From NCBI RefSeq assembly GCF_013364215.1, contig NZ_CP054923.1:4464001-4528000 (forward strand): 64,000 bases of DNA, given 5' to 3'. Under the pieces are notes generated by a model, which saw nothing but the letters and a program-made list of their open reading frames with translations, did no database searches and was not told the origin of the DNA. The translations under genes were made by a program, and so were the position numbers. This DNA comes from Verrucosispora sp. NA02020 (GTDB taxonomy: Bacteria > Actinomycetota > Actinomycetes > Mycobacteriales > Micromonosporaceae). The first letter of the stretch is position 1, and the number at the start of each line of letters is the position of its first letter. Of this stretch, positions 35,575 to 44,814 are shown one piece after another.

Positions 35575-37953
35575 ATGACGAGTCAGCTACCTGTCGACGA
35601 TCGATTGACGTCACCGGACGACGATCGGTGGCGCGACCCGACGCGGCGCCCCGACGAGCGGGCCGACGCGCTCATCCCGCTGATGTCGCTGGAGGAGAAG
35701 GTCGCCCAGTTGGTCGGCCTCTGGGTCGGCGCCGACGCCTCCGGCGAGGGTGTCGCGCCCCACCAGACCGACATGGTCGAGCACACTCCGCCCTGGCCCG
35801 AGGCGATCCGGTACGGCCTGGGGCAGCTGACCCGACCCTTCGGCACCGCACCGGTCGATCCGGTCCTCGGCGCCCGGTCGCTGGCCGCCAGCCAGGCGCA
35901 GATCGTGGCGGCGAGCCGCTTCGGCATCCCGGCGCAGGTGCACGAGGAGTGCCTGACCGGCTTCGCCGCCTGGCGGGCCACCGTCTACCCGGCACCGCTG
36001 AGCTGGGGCGCCGCCTTCGACCCGGAACTGGTCGAGGAGATGGCCGACCGGATCGGACGGTCCATGCGGGCGGCCGGCATCCACCAGGGACTCGCCCCGG
36101 TGCTCGACGTGACCCGCGACTACCGGTGGGGACGCACCGAGGAGACCATCGGCGAGGACCCGTACCTCGTCGGGACCACCGGCGCGGCGTACGTACGGGG
36201 GTTGGAACGGGCCGGGGTGGTGGCGACCCTCAAGCACTTCGCCGGCTACTCGGCCTCCCGGGGCGGGCGGAACCTGGCGCCGGTGCCGATGGGCCGCCGG
36301 GAACTCGCCGACGTGATCCTGCCGCCGTTCGAGATGGCGTTGCGGCTCGGTGGCGCCCGCTCGGTGATGCACTCCTACGCCGAGATCGACGGGGTGCCGG
36401 TGGCCGCCGACGAGGAGCTGCTCACCGGAGTGCTGCGCGACCGGTGGGGCTTCGCCGGGGTCCTCGTCGCCGACTACTTCGCGGTCCGCTTCCTGCAGAG
36501 CCTGCACGGGGTGGCCGCCGACGCCGGGGAGGCCGCCGGTCTCGCGTTGCGCGCCGGCATCGACGTGGAACTGCCCACCGTGGACGCCTACGGCCCCCCG
36601 CTGGTGGCGGCGGTCCGGTCCGGTGCCGTCGCGGAGACGCTCGTCGACCGCGCGCTGCGCCGGGTCCTGATCCAGAAGATCGAGTTGGGGCTGCTCGACG
36701 AGGGCTGGCAGGAACTGCCCGCCGACGTCGACGAACTACGCCTGGACGACGAGGCTGGCCGGTCCGTCGCGCTGCGGCTGGCCCGCCAGTCCGTCGTCCT
36801 GCTGCGCAACTCCGACGGCGCGCTGCCGCTCGCCGCCGACCGGCAGGTGGCCCTGATCGGCCCGGTGGCCGACGACCCGATGGCGATGCTCGGCTGCTAC
36901 TCGTTCCCGCTGCACGTGGGCGTGCACCATCCGGAGCACGGCGTGGGGGTCGAGATCCCGTCGCTGCGCACGGCCCTCCAGCAGCGCCACCCCCGCCTGA
37001 CGTACCACCCGGGGACCGCCGTCACCGGCGACGACACCTCCGGCATCGCCGCGGCGGTCCAGGCCGCCACCGAGGCCGACGTCTGCGTCCTGGCGGTCGG
37101 CGACCGGGCGGGCATGTTCGGCCGGGGCACCTCCGGCGAGGGTTGCGACGCCGTCGACCTCGACCTGCCCGGCGTCCAGGCCGAACTGGTCCGCGCGGTG
37201 CTGGCCACCGGTACGCCGGTGGTGCTGGTGGTGCTCTCCGGCCGGCCGTACGCGCTCGGCGCGCAGGTGGCCGACGCCGCCGCCGTCGTGCAGGCGTTCT
37301 TCCCCGGCCAGCTCGGCGGTCAGGCGCTGGCCGAGGTGCTCACCGGTGAGGTCGACCCGTCCGGACGGCTGCCGGTCAGCGTCCCCCGGCACGGCGGGGG
37401 CCTGCCCGGCACGTACCTCTCCCCTCCGCTCGGCCACCGGACGCAGGTGTCGTCGGTGGACCCGACGCCCGCGTTCCCGTTCGGGCACGGCCTGAGCTAC
37501 ACCACCTTCGAGTGGGACGACGCGGCGGTGACCGACCCCGGGGACAGCGGTCCCACGCCGTGGCCGGTCGACGGCACCGCCACGGTCGGCGTCACGGTCC
37601 GCAACACCGGCGCGCGGGACGGCACCGAGGTGGTCCAGCTCTACCTGCACGATCCGGTGGCGCAGACCACCAGACCGGTGGTCCGCCTGGTCGGGTACGC
37701 GCGGGTGCCGCTGCGACCGGGCGAGGCGGCCCGGGTCACCTTCGAGGTTCCCGCCGACGTCACCTCCTTCACCGGACTGCACGGCCGGCGCGTGGTGGAA
37801 CCCGGTGACGTCGAGCTGCGGCTGGCCCGGTCCAGCGGCGACCCGGTGGCGCGGCTGGCGCTGCGGCTGGTGGGCGCCGAACGCGAGGTCGGCACCGACC
37901 GGGAACTGGTCTCCCGCGCTTACGTCACGCCCGCCACCCAGGGCCGGCGATGA
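35575..37953 (+). CDS. GH3 beta-glucosidase/beta-xylosidase
   Basis: A 792-aa cytoplasmic (no signal peptide) glycoside hydrolase. The N-terminal TIM barrel includes LMSLEEKVAQLVG, GLAPVLDVTRDYRWGRTEETIGEDP, ATLKHFAGYSASRGGRN (KHF motif) and the nucleophile Asp in FAGVLVADYFAVRFL. An alpha/beta sandwich (VALIGPVADDPMAMLGCYSF, DLPGVQAELV) and a C-terminal fibronectin-III-like domain (VRNTGARDGTEVVQLYLHDP) follow. The ADYFAV form and context suggest beta-xylosidase or broad beta-glucosidase action on imported oligosaccharides. It is the first gene of an operon with the ABC importer (ATGA overlap). Confidence 0.9.
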   Translation: MTSQLPVDDRLTSPDDDRWRDPTRRPDERADALIPLMSLEEKVAQLVGLWVGADASGEGVAPHQTDMVEHTPPWPEAIRYGLGQLTRPFGTAPVDPVLGARSLAASQAQIVAASRFGIPAQVHEECLTGFAAWRATVYPAPLSWGAAFDPELVEEMADRIGRSMRAAGIHQGLAPVLDVTRDYRWGRTEETIGEDPYLVGTTGAAYVRGLERAGVVATLKHFAGYSASRGGRNLAPVPMGRRELADVILPPFEMALRLGGARSVMHSYAEIDGVPVAADEELLTGVLRDRWGFAGVLVADYFAVRFLQSLHGVAADAGEAAGLALRAGIDVELPTVDAYGPPLVAAVRSGAVAETLVDRALRRVLIQKIELGLLDEGWQELPADVDELRLDDEAGRSVALRLARQSVVLLRNSDGALPLAADRQVALIGPVADDPMAMLGCYSFPLHVGVHHPEHGVGVEIPSLRTALQQRHPRLTYHPGTAVTGDDTSGIAAAVQAATEADVCVLAVGDRAGMFGRGTSGEGCDAVDLDLPGVQAELVRAVLATGTPVVLVVLSGRPYALGAQVADAAAVVQAFFPGQLGGQALAEVLTGEVDPSGRLPVSVPRHGGGLPGTYLSPPLGHRTQVSSVDPTPAFPFGHGLSYTTFEWDDAAVTDPGDSGPTPWPVDGTATVGVTVRNTGARDGTEVVQLYLHDPVAQTTRPVVRLVGYARVPLRPGEAARVTFEVPADVTSFTGLHGRRVVEPGDVELRLARSSGDPVARLALRLVGAEREVGTDRELVSRAYVTPATQGRR

Positions 37954-38927
37954 GTGCCCCGGCCTCGGTGACGGCACCAGCCCCCGACCCACCGACGCGC
38001 CCACCCGGCACCCCGCGCCCGACCCGGCGCACGTGGCGGCGGGCGCTGCGCCGGGACTGGCAGCTCTATTCGCTGGCGATCCTGCCGCTGCTGTTCTTCC
38101 TGATCTTCCGGTACCTGCCGATGCTGGGCAACGTGATCGCCTTCCGCCGGTTCCAGCCCGGCGGGAGCATCTTCGGCGAGTACTGGGTCGGCCTGCGGTA
38201 CGTGAAGATGTTCCTGGCCGACCCGACGTTCTGGAACGTCTTCACCAACACGCTGGTGCTGGGCGGGTTGACCCTGCTGTTCTGCTTCCCGCTGCCGATC
38301 GTGCTGGCGCTGCTGCTCAACGAGGTCCGGGCCCGCCGGCTCAAGCGGTTCGTGCAGTCCGTGTCGTACCTGCCGCACTTTCTGTCGATCGTGATCGTGG
38401 CCGCCATGGTGATGCAGTTGCTCTCCATGGACGGCACGGTGAACTCACTGGTCACGTCCGCCGGCGGCGAGGCGGTGCCGTTCCTGCAACGCCCCGAGTG
38501 GTTCCGGACCATCTACATCTCGTCCGAGGTCTGGCAGACCGTCGGCTGGGGCACCATCCTCTATCTGGCCGCGCTGACCACCATCGACGAGGACCTGTAC
38601 GAGGCGTCCCGCATCGACGGCGCGAACCGCTGGCGACAGACCTGGCACGTCACGCTGCCGGGGATCCGGCCGACCATGGTGACGTTGCTGATCCTCAACA
38701 TCGGCACGTTCATGGCGGTCGGGTTCGAGAAGATCCTGCTGCTGTACAACCCGCTCACCTACCCGACCGCCGACGTGATCTCCACGTACCTGTTCCGGAT
38801 GGGCTTCGGGTCCAGCAACTTCAGCTACGCCGCCGCGATCGGCCTGTTCGAGGCCGTGATCGGGCTGATCCTGGTGCTGTCGGCGAACCTGATCGCCCGT
38901 CGCACGGTGGGGACGAGCCTGTGGTGA
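37950..38927 (+). CDS. Sugar ABC transporter permease (LplB type)
   Basis: A 325-aa permease with six transmembrane helices after a Pro-rich cytoplasmic N-terminus. The EAA loop is YEASRIDGANRWRQTWHVTLPGI (~residues 215-237). The LplB type (RDWQLYSLAILPLLFFLIFRYLPM) is characteristic of importers for plant-cell-wall oligosaccharides that borrow a shared ATPase, and none is encoded here. It overlaps the GH3 gene and the next permease by 4 nt each. Confidence 0.9.
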   Translation: MSAPASVTAPAPDPPTRPPGTPRPTRRTWRRALRRDWQLYSLAILPLLFFLIFRYLPMLGNVIAFRRFQPGGSIFGEYWVGLRYVKMFLADPTFWNVFTNTLVLGGLTLLFCFPLPIVLALLLNEVRARRLKRFVQSVSYLPHFLSIVIVAAMVMQLLSMDGTVNSLVTSAGGEAVPFLQRPEWFRTIYISSEVWQTVGWGTILYLAALTTIDEDLYEASRIDGANRWRQTWHVTLPGIRPTMVTLLILNIGTFMAVGFEKILLLYNPLTYPTADVISTYLFRMGFGSSNFSYAAAIGLFEAVIGLILVLSANLIARRTVGTSLW

Positions 38928-39847
38928 CCGTCGACTCCACCACCGCCCGGTCCCGTCCCCGCCGCCGACGGGGCATCCGGCAGAGCCGGGGCTACCGGGC
39001 GTTCCAGGTGGCCAACGCGATCGTGTTGACCCTGGTCGTGCTGGTGACGCTCTATCCGTTCGTCAACATCGTGGCCCGCTCGCTGAGCAGTGAGGCGTTC
39101 ATCATCGCGGGCGAGGTGAACCTGGTGCCGCGCGGGTTCACCGTCGACACGTACCGCCTGGTGTTGTCCGACTCGCTGTTCTGGACGAACTACCGCAACA
39201 CCCTGGTCTACACGGTGACCGCCACGCTGATCTCGATCGTGCTCACCACCTGCTACGCGTACGTGCTGTCCAAGAAGGACCTGAAGGGACGCGGCGCGCT
39301 GGTCGGCATCGCGGTGTTCACGATGTTCTTCTCCGGCGGTCTGATCCCCAACTACGTGCTGGTCACCAGCCTCGGCCTGAAGAACAGCGTCTGGGCCATC
39401 GCGCTGCCCAACGCGATCAACGTGTTCAACCTGCTGGTGATGAAGGCGTTCTTCGAGAGCCTGCCGAACGACCTGGAGGAGGCCGCCGCCGTCGACGGGC
39501 TGAACACGTACGGCATCCTGCTGCGGATCGTGCTCCCGCTGTCGAAGGCCATCGTCGCCACCATGGTGCTGTTCTACGCGGTGGCCTTCTGGAACTCGTG
39601 GTTCGCCGCCTTCCTCTACATGGACCAGCAGGAGCTGTGGCCGGTCACCGTGTACCTGCGCAACCTGATCGCCGGTGCCACCGGCGCCGAGAACGTCGGC
39701 GCGATCGCCGAGGCCAACGAGGTGCAGGCCGAGGCGACCCTCAAGTCCGTGACCATCGTGCTCACCACCCTGCCCATCCTCCTGGTCTATCCCTTCGTCC
39801 AGCGGTACTTCGTCCGGGGCATCATGCTCGGCGCGGTCAAGGGCTGA
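38924..39847 (+). CDS. Sugar ABC transporter permease (LplC/YtcP type)
   Basis: A 307-aa partner of the LplB-type permease with six transmembrane helices. It has FVNIVARSLSSEAFI near the start, the conserved TMFFSGGLIPNYVLVTSLGLKNSVWAIALPNAI segment typical of LplC, and the EAA loop EEAAAVDGLNTYGILLRIVLPLSKA (~183-207). The GTG start overlaps the preceding stop. Together with the solute-binding lipoprotein downstream it forms the uptake system of the hemicellulose island. Confidence 0.9.
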   Translation: MTVDSTTARSRPRRRRGIRQSRGYRAFQVANAIVLTLVVLVTLYPFVNIVARSLSSEAFIIAGEVNLVPRGFTVDTYRLVLSDSLFWTNYRNTLVYTVTATLISIVLTTCYAYVLSKKDLKGRGALVGIAVFTMFFSGGLIPNYVLVTSLGLKNSVWAIALPNAINVFNLLVMKAFFESLPNDLEEAAAVDGLNTYGILLRIVLPLSKAIVATMVLFYAVAFWNSWFAAFLYMDQQELWPVTVYLRNLIAGATGAENVGAIAEANEVQAEATLKSVTIVLTTLPILLVYPFVQRYFVRGIMLGAVKG

Positions 39848-39890
39848 CCAGCGGTTCCATCCCCGCTCCCACCACACCGAAAGGACCGCC

Positions 39891-41531
39891 ATGTTCCGCA
39901 GATCGTGGCGACAGGTGGCGATTGCCGCTGCCGCCCTGCTCACCGCCTCCACCCTCGTCGCCTGTGGTGACGACCCGTCCGACAACCAGGACCTGTCGGA
40001 GAACCGGGCCGGGGCGATGGAGAACTACGCGGTCGGTACGCAGTTCAAGGCCACCGACCCGATCTCCTTCTCCGTCCTCTACAACAACCACCCGAACTAC
40101 CCGTTGAAGAACGACTGGCTGTTCTGGTCCGAGCTGACGTCCCGGACGAACGTCACGCTGGAACCGGTCGCGGTGCCGCTGAGCGACTACAACCAGAAGC
40201 GCAGCCTGCTGATCGGTGCCGGCGACGCACCTCTGCTGATCCCCAAGACGTACCCGCCGGACGTGAACACGTTCGTCTCCTCCGGGGCGATCCTGCCGGT
40301 CAGCGACTACCTCGATCTGATGCCGAACCTCAAGGAGAAGATCGAGAAGTGGAACCTCCAGCCTGAGATCGACACGCTCCGCCAGCAGGACGGCAAGTTC
40401 TATCTGCTGCCCGGTCTGCACGAGAAGCCGTGGCACGATTACTCGCTGGCGATGCGCACCGACATCCTGGAGGAGCTGAACCTGGAGGTCCCGAAGACCT
40501 GGGACGAGCTCTACACCGTGCTCAAGGCGATGAAGGCCGCGTACCCGGACGTCTACCCGTTCTCCGACCGGTGGAGCCAGCCCAACCCGGCCGGCAACCT
40601 GCTCAACCTGCTGGCCGTCACGCACGGGCTGGACGGCGCCGGCTGGAACTTCCAGCACATGAGCTGGAACGCGCAGGCGCAGAAGTTCGAGTACACCGGC
40701 GCCACCGAGCACTACCGGCACGTGCTGGAGTACCTCAACAAGCTGGTCGCCGAGAAGCTGCTCGACCCGGAGAGCTTCACCCAGACCGACGACGCCGCCC
40801 GGCAGAAGCTCGCCAACGGCAAGTCCTTCGTGATCAGCGCGAACGCCCAGGCCGTCGTGAACGACTACCGGCCGGACCTGGCGGCGACCAACCCGAAGGC
40901 GAAGATCGCCAAGATCCCGCTGCTGGTCGGACCGGCCGGTGAGATCAACCCCTCCAGCCGGCTGGAGAACGGCATGATGATCTCGTCGAAGGCGCGGGAC
41001 AGCAAGAACTTCGTGGCCATGATGCAGTTCGTCGACTGGCTCTGGTATTCCGACGCCGGCCAGGAGTTCGCCAAGTGGGGCGTGGAGGGCACCACCTTCG
41101 TCAAGGACGCCTCCGGCAAGCCCACGCTGGCACCCGACGTCAACGTCATCGGCCTCAACCCGAGCGCGCCCAAGCACCTGCAGAAGGACTTCGGCTTCTA
41201 CAACGGCGTGTTCGCCTACGGTGGCAAGCCCGAGCTGGTCCAGGCGTTCTTCTCCCCCGAGGAGCAGGAGTTCCAGCAGGTGATGAACGCCCGTGCGCCG
41301 AAGTCACCGCCGCCGCCGTACCCGCTCAACGACGAGGAACGCGAGCAGGTGTCGCTCTGGGAGACGCCGCTGCGTGACCACGTCTACCAGGCCACCCTCC
41401 AGTTCATCCTCGGCCAACGGGACCTCGGCCAGTGGGACGCCTACCTGGCGGAGCTGAAGGCCAAGAACATGGACGCGTACGTGGAGCTGGCGAACAAGGC
41501 GCACGCGCGCTACAAGGAGGCGAACGGCTGA
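39891..41531 (+). CDS. Oligosaccharide-binding lipoprotein (LplA type)
   Basis: A 546-aa extracellular solute-binding protein with lipobox LVACGD (Cys ~25). Its large size and sequences such as KNDWLFWSELTSRTNVTLEP, YNQKRSLLIGAGDAPLLIPK, GLHEKPWHDYSLAMRTDILEELN-type binding-lobe segments and FVDWLWYSDAGQEFAKWGVEGTTFV match LplA-like binding proteins for polymeric or oligomeric plant sugars. ATG 39891 follows AAAGGA. It is the last transport gene before a strong terminator, which would set transcript levels apart from the YesL-like gene. Confidence 0.9.
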   Translation: MFRRSWRQVAIAAAALLTASTLVACGDDPSDNQDLSENRAGAMENYAVGTQFKATDPISFSVLYNNHPNYPLKNDWLFWSELTSRTNVTLEPVAVPLSDYNQKRSLLIGAGDAPLLIPKTYPPDVNTFVSSGAILPVSDYLDLMPNLKEKIEKWNLQPEIDTLRQQDGKFYLLPGLHEKPWHDYSLAMRTDILEELNLEVPKTWDELYTVLKAMKAAYPDVYPFSDRWSQPNPAGNLLNLLAVTHGLDGAGWNFQHMSWNAQAQKFEYTGATEHYRHVLEYLNKLVAEKLLDPESFTQTDDAARQKLANGKSFVISANAQAVVNDYRPDLAATNPKAKIAKIPLLVGPAGEINPSSRLENGMMISSKARDSKNFVAMMQFVDWLWYSDAGQEFAKWGVEGTTFVKDASGKPTLAPDVNVIGLNPSAPKHLQKDFGFYNGVFAYGGKPELVQAFFSPEEQEFQQVMNARAPKSPPPPYPLNDEEREQVSLWETPLRDHVYQATLQFILGQRDLGQWDAYLAELKAKNMDAYVELANKAHARYKEANG

Positions 41532-41537
41532 CCCCGG

Positions 41538-41573
41538 GGCCGGTCCGATCGTGTCGGTGCGATCGGACCGGCC
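41538..41573 (+). terminator. Terminator after solute-binding protein gene
   Basis: GGCCGGTCCGATCG and its exact complement form a 14-bp stem with an 8-nt loop, 6 nt after the stop codon and followed by ACTTTCC. Confidence 0.8.
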
Positions 41574-41611
41574 ACTTTCCCCGCGCCGCCCCCGAGCCCC
41601 CGAGGACGAGG

Positions 41612-41683
41612 ATGCGCACCGTTGTCGACCACACCGCGCCCTGCGGGAACGCGAGCCGCCTGCGCGGCCAGGAGCGGCCGTGA
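41612..41683 (+). CDS. Possible 23-aa upstream ORF coupled to YesL-like gene
   Basis: ATG 41612 follows a GAGGACGAGG purine-rich stretch, and the 23-codon frame (MRTVVDHTAPCGNASRLRG...) ends in a GTGA overlap with the start of the membrane-protein gene at 41680. It may be a coupling leader; the sequence shows no known family. Confidence 0.25.
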   Translation: MRTVVDHTAPCGNASRLRGQERP

Positions 41684-42360
41684 GCGCCGTGGTGCGGGAG
41701 TTCGGCGACGGGCCGCTGTCGCGGGGGGCCGCGCTGATCTACACGCTGCTGGTGGTCGAGGTGCTGCTGCTGGTCTGCGCGGCCCCCGGCCTGATCGCAC
41801 TCTTCGCGCTCGAACGGCACCCGAGCAACCTGCCACTGGTCGCGCTCTGCGCGGTGCCGCTCGGCCCGGCGCTGTCCGCCGCGCTCTACACGCTGCACCA
41901 CCAACGCCTCGACCTGACCGACCTGCACCCGGGTCGCCTGTTCTGGCGCGGCTACCGGGCCAACCTGGTCGGTGCGCTGCTGGTCTGGGTGGCGACGCTG
42001 GCGTGGCTGACCGTCATCGCGGTCAACCTGGTCAACCTGCCGGTGGCCGGAGTTCCCGGCTGGTGGGTGGTGCCGCTGGTGGCGGTCGGTGTCGGGGTCG
42101 CCGTGGTCGGGATCAACGCGCTGGTCATCACCTCGCTGTTCGCGTTCCGGCTGCGCGACGTGCTGCGGCTGGCCGGTTACTTCGTGCTGCGTACGCCGGT
42201 GGTGGCGGTCGGCACCGCGTTGTTGCTGGTGGCGGCGACGGCGCTGACGCTTGTCGCGTCGGAGGCGGCGACCGCGGCCCTGGGGTCGTTGCTGGCACTG
42301 GCGCTGGTACGCGGCGCGGTGCCGATGACCGACGTGGTCCGCGAGGAGTTCGTGCGGTGA
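41680..42360 (+). CDS. YesL-like (DUF624) membrane protein
   Basis: A 226-aa protein with about five or six transmembrane helices. The N-terminal region (REFGDGPLSRGAALIYTLLVVEVLLLVCAAPGLIALFAL) and the following PLGPALSAALYTLHHQRLDLTDLHPGRLFWRGYRANL resemble DUF624/YesL proteins. These are commonly encoded with LplA/B/C-type sugar importers, which agrees with its position. Its biochemical role is unknown. GTG 41680 has GGAG upstream. Its stop abuts hairpin-repeat copy 2. Confidence 0.75.
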   Translation: MSAVVREFGDGPLSRGAALIYTLLVVEVLLLVCAAPGLIALFALERHPSNLPLVALCAVPLGPALSAALYTLHHQRLDLTDLHPGRLFWRGYRANLVGALLVWVATLAWLTVIAVNLVNLPVAGVPGWWVVPLVAVGVGVAVVGINALVITSLFAFRLRDVLRLAGYFVLRTPVVAVGTALLLVAATALTLVASEAATAALGSLLALALVRGAVPMTDVVREEFVR

Positions 42361-42424
42361 CGGATGTAAGGAAGGGCCCCTTCCTAACGTCTCGTGTATA
42401 GCAGGGGTCCCCTCCTTACATCCG
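42361..42424. repeat. Hairpin repeat, copy 2
   Basis: CGGATGTAAGGAAGGG... pairs with ...CCCCTCCTTACATCCG, with an inner second stem and a TCTCGTGTAT loop. It begins one base after the stop of the YesL-like gene and contains the stop codon of the convergent esterase gene, so it must serve as terminator for both. Confidence 0.85.
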
Positions 42425-43978
42425 GGCGCGACGGGCGACGGCGCGGGCGTGCGCGATCGCCAGCAGCCGGTCGATCTCGGGCAGCATCTGCGGGCCGGGC
42501 ATGACGATGCCGACGAAGCCGTGCCGGGCGTACGCGGGATGCGGCAGCACGGTGTCCAGCCGGGCGAAGTCGTACTCGTGTCGATGCTGCGGGAAGTCGG
42601 CGGGCGGGAAGCCGAACAGCCGCGTGAACTCGGTCCGTCCCAGGTCGAGGTTGAGCCGGAAGACACCGGGCCGGTCGAGTCCGGCCTCCTCGTCGAAGCC
42701 GGGCACGTCGCGTTCCACGATGGTGGCGAACGGCCGGCGGTGATCCGGGCCGACGGAGAAGAACCTGTCGCCCCAGGCGCCCTCCGGCGCCCCGGTCTCC
42801 TCGCTCGCCACGAGTTGCGTGGTGCCGGGCAGCGCCAGGATCCGGGCCGCGAGCATCGCCGGGTCGGTGCCGGTCGGCACGTGCAGCAGCACGTCCGCGT
42901 GGTCGACGGTCGCCTGCTCCAGCGGGAAGTAGCGGTAGTCGTGGGTCCGTTTCCCGGCGGGTCGCACCGTCGAAGCGGGGACGTACCGGGGCAGGTCGCC
43001 GTCGCGCTGGAGGGCTCCTTCGAAGGAGTCGGGCTCGGGCTCCCCGATGCCGAGGGCCGGGCTGACGCCGAGGCTGCCGACCACCACCGCGTACCCGTCG
43101 CCCAGCAGCGAGCCGACGATCGCACCGGCACTGCACCAGGTGACCTCGGTGCCGGCCATCGTCATCGTGCCCGGGTCGCGTTGCAGGTGCCGGTGGTGCG
43201 CGAACACGAGGGTCGGGCCCCGGTCCGCCTCGGCCGCGCGGATCGCGAGCAGGTTCTCCGCCATCAGCGCGGCCCGGACCGCCACCAGTCGGGCGAAGCG
43301 TTCCTCCCGGCCCAGCGGCGCGGCCGCCGCCGCGTGGTAACGCAGCACCGCGACCGCCGACGTGGCCTGCGCGTACGCCGCCCGCCAGCCGTCCGGCCGC
43401 CGGGGCGCGTGCAGGTACAACTCGGTCAGCAGGTCGTCGGCGAGCACCCGCAGACGCTGTGCCTCGGGCGTGCCGCCGACCGACCGCCCCGGCTCCCAGA
43501 TCGCCGCCTGGTCGCTCCATCGGGTCTCGTCACCCACCAGGGAGTCGATCTCGGCCGTCCGGTCCTGGCCCAGGTACTCGCAGACCCGCAGCAGGAACGC
43601 ACGGGGGCTCGGCGCACCGGTGATCTCCAGCGGGGCGTCGAAGCCGTGGAACGTCAGGCGCTCGGCCGTCGGCCGCCCCGCGTTGTACTCCCGCATCCGC
43701 ACCAGCAGGTCCCGGTTGGCCGGGGCGTCACCGAACCCGTGGCTGAACCCCTCGGCGAGCGCACGCTCCAGGGTCACCGTGGCGGAGCCCTGCACGAACT
43801 CGTCGGCGACCAGGCCGGCGGCGCGGTCGCTCTCCAACGCGATCGACCGGTATCCCCGCTGCGCCAACGCCAGGAACAGCTCGGTGCGGATCTGGAGGAA
43901 GGCGGATTCGCCGTGTGTCGGTTCGCCGAGCGCGAGCAGGGTCGGCGGTACGGGAAGCAGGTCCAGGAGATTCGTCAC
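42416..43978 (-). CDS. Erythromycin-esterase-family protein
   Basis: A 520-aa member of the Ere/TIKI-like family. Landmarks are LLALGEPTHGESAFLQIR (active-site His), YRSIALESDRAAG, FHGFDAPLE, LVFAHHRHLQRDPG, GTEVTWCSAGAIVG and YRYFPLEQATVDHADVLLHVP. Characterised members open macrolide lactones, but most actinobacterial homologues have unknown substrates, so resistance is not implied. The GTG at 43978 is chosen because NLLDLLPVPPTLLALGEP begins the conserved region. It is divergent from a double-MerR regulator, with only 54 nt between starts. The stop lies in hairpin-repeat copy 2. Confidence 0.85.
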   Translation of the reverse strand: MTNLLDLLPVPPTLLALGEPTHGESAFLQIRTELFLALAQRGYRSIALESDRAAGLVADEFVQGSATVTLERALAEGFSHGFGDAPANRDLLVRMREYNAGRPTAERLTFHGFDAPLEITGAPSPRAFLLRVCEYLGQDRTAEIDSLVGDETRWSDQAAIWEPGRSVGGTPEAQRLRVLADDLLTELYLHAPRRPDGWRAAYAQATSAVAVLRYHAAAAAPLGREERFARLVAVRAALMAENLLAIRAAEADRGPTLVFAHHRHLQRDPGTMTMAGTEVTWCSAGAIVGSLLGDGYAVVVGSLGVSPALGIGEPEPDSFEGALQRDGDLPRYVPASTVRPAGKRTHDYRYFPLEQATVDHADVLLHVPTGTDPAMLAARILALPGTTQLVASEETGAPEGAWGDRFFSVGPDHRRPFATIVERDVPGFDEEAGLDRPGVFRLNLDLGRTEFTRLFGFPPADFPQHRHEYDFARLDTVLPHPAYARHGFVGIVMPGPQMLPEIDRLLAIAHARAVARRARM

Positions 43979-44032
43979 TCCATCGACCGTATCGCTGAAC
44001 CACCCGTTGAGACTTTCGAGCAAACTGTCACG

Positions 44033-44776
44033 GTGAACGTGGTGCAACCCTCAAACAGCGTGACACGTCGGCCGATCGACCTGGCCCGTCCGCACGGCCT
44101 GTCCGCCCAGGCGGTGCGCAACTACGAGCGGGACGGGGTCCTGCCGCCCGCCCCGCGCAGTCCGAGCGGCTACCGCCGATACACCGAGCGGCACGCCCGG
44201 GCCCTGGACGCGTACCTGGCGTTGATTCCGGGGCACGGGTACGCGGCGAGTGGCGAGATCATGCGCGCCGTGCACCGGGGCGAGATCGACACGGCGTTGC
44301 GGGTGATCGACCAGGGTCACGCTCTGCTGCACCGCGACCGGGAGACCCTGGACGCGGTCGAGACGGCGGTGGCGGTCCTCACCGGGGCCGCGCCCGACGC
44401 GCCCCGCCGGGCGGAGCTGTCGATCGGTGCCCTGGCGCACCGGCTCGGCGTACGGCCGGCGACCCTGCGCAAGTGGGAACGGGCCGGCGTGCTGCGACCG
44501 GACCGTGACCCGGCGACCCGCTACCGCGTCTACGCCCCCGACGACGTGCGGGACGCCGAACTCGCCCATCTGCTGCGGCGCGGCGGATACCGGCTCGACC
44601 ACATCGCCGACGTGCTCGACCGGGTACGCGCCGCCGGGGGCGCCGCGCCGCTCGCCGCGTCGCTGCACGGCTGGCGGGAGCGGCTCACCGTCCGCGGCCG
44701 GCACCTGCTCACCGGCGCGGCGCGACTCGCCGCGTACCTGGACTCTCCTGCGGAGACGCCGCTGCCCGGCCGGTGA
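44033..44776 (+). CDS. TioE-like regulator with two MerR-type domains
   Basis: About 247 aa with two MerR-like DNA-binding domains in one chain. Domain 1 is ~15-80 (LARPHGLSAQAVRNYERDG, then SGYRRYTERHARALD). Domain 2 is ~133-200 (LSIGALAHRLGVRPATLRKW, ERAGVL, TRYRVYAPDDVRDAELAHLL). A helical tail follows. This double arrangement is the one I associate with the 'TioE family', named after the Micromonospora thiocoraline cluster. The start is uncertain among GTG 44033, 44039, 44042 and 44060. It likely controls the divergent esterase gene through the TTGAGACTTTCGAGCAAACT spacer or the TGTCACG/CGTGACA inverted repeat (44026-44065). Confidence 0.8.
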   Translation: MNVVQPSNSVTRRPIDLARPHGLSAQAVRNYERDGVLPPAPRSPSGYRRYTERHARALDAYLALIPGHGYAASGEIMRAVHRGEIDTALRVIDQGHALLHRDRETLDAVETAVAVLTGAAPDAPRRAELSIGALAHRLGVRPATLRKWERAGVLRPDRDPATRYRVYAPDDVRDAELAHLLRRGGYRLDHIADVLDRVRAAGGAAPLAASLHGWRERLTVRGRHLLTGAARLAAYLDSPAETPLPGR

Positions 44777-44814
44777 GGGGTGCTCACCGACCGGGCAGTC
44801 GTGGTGGTTCCGGG

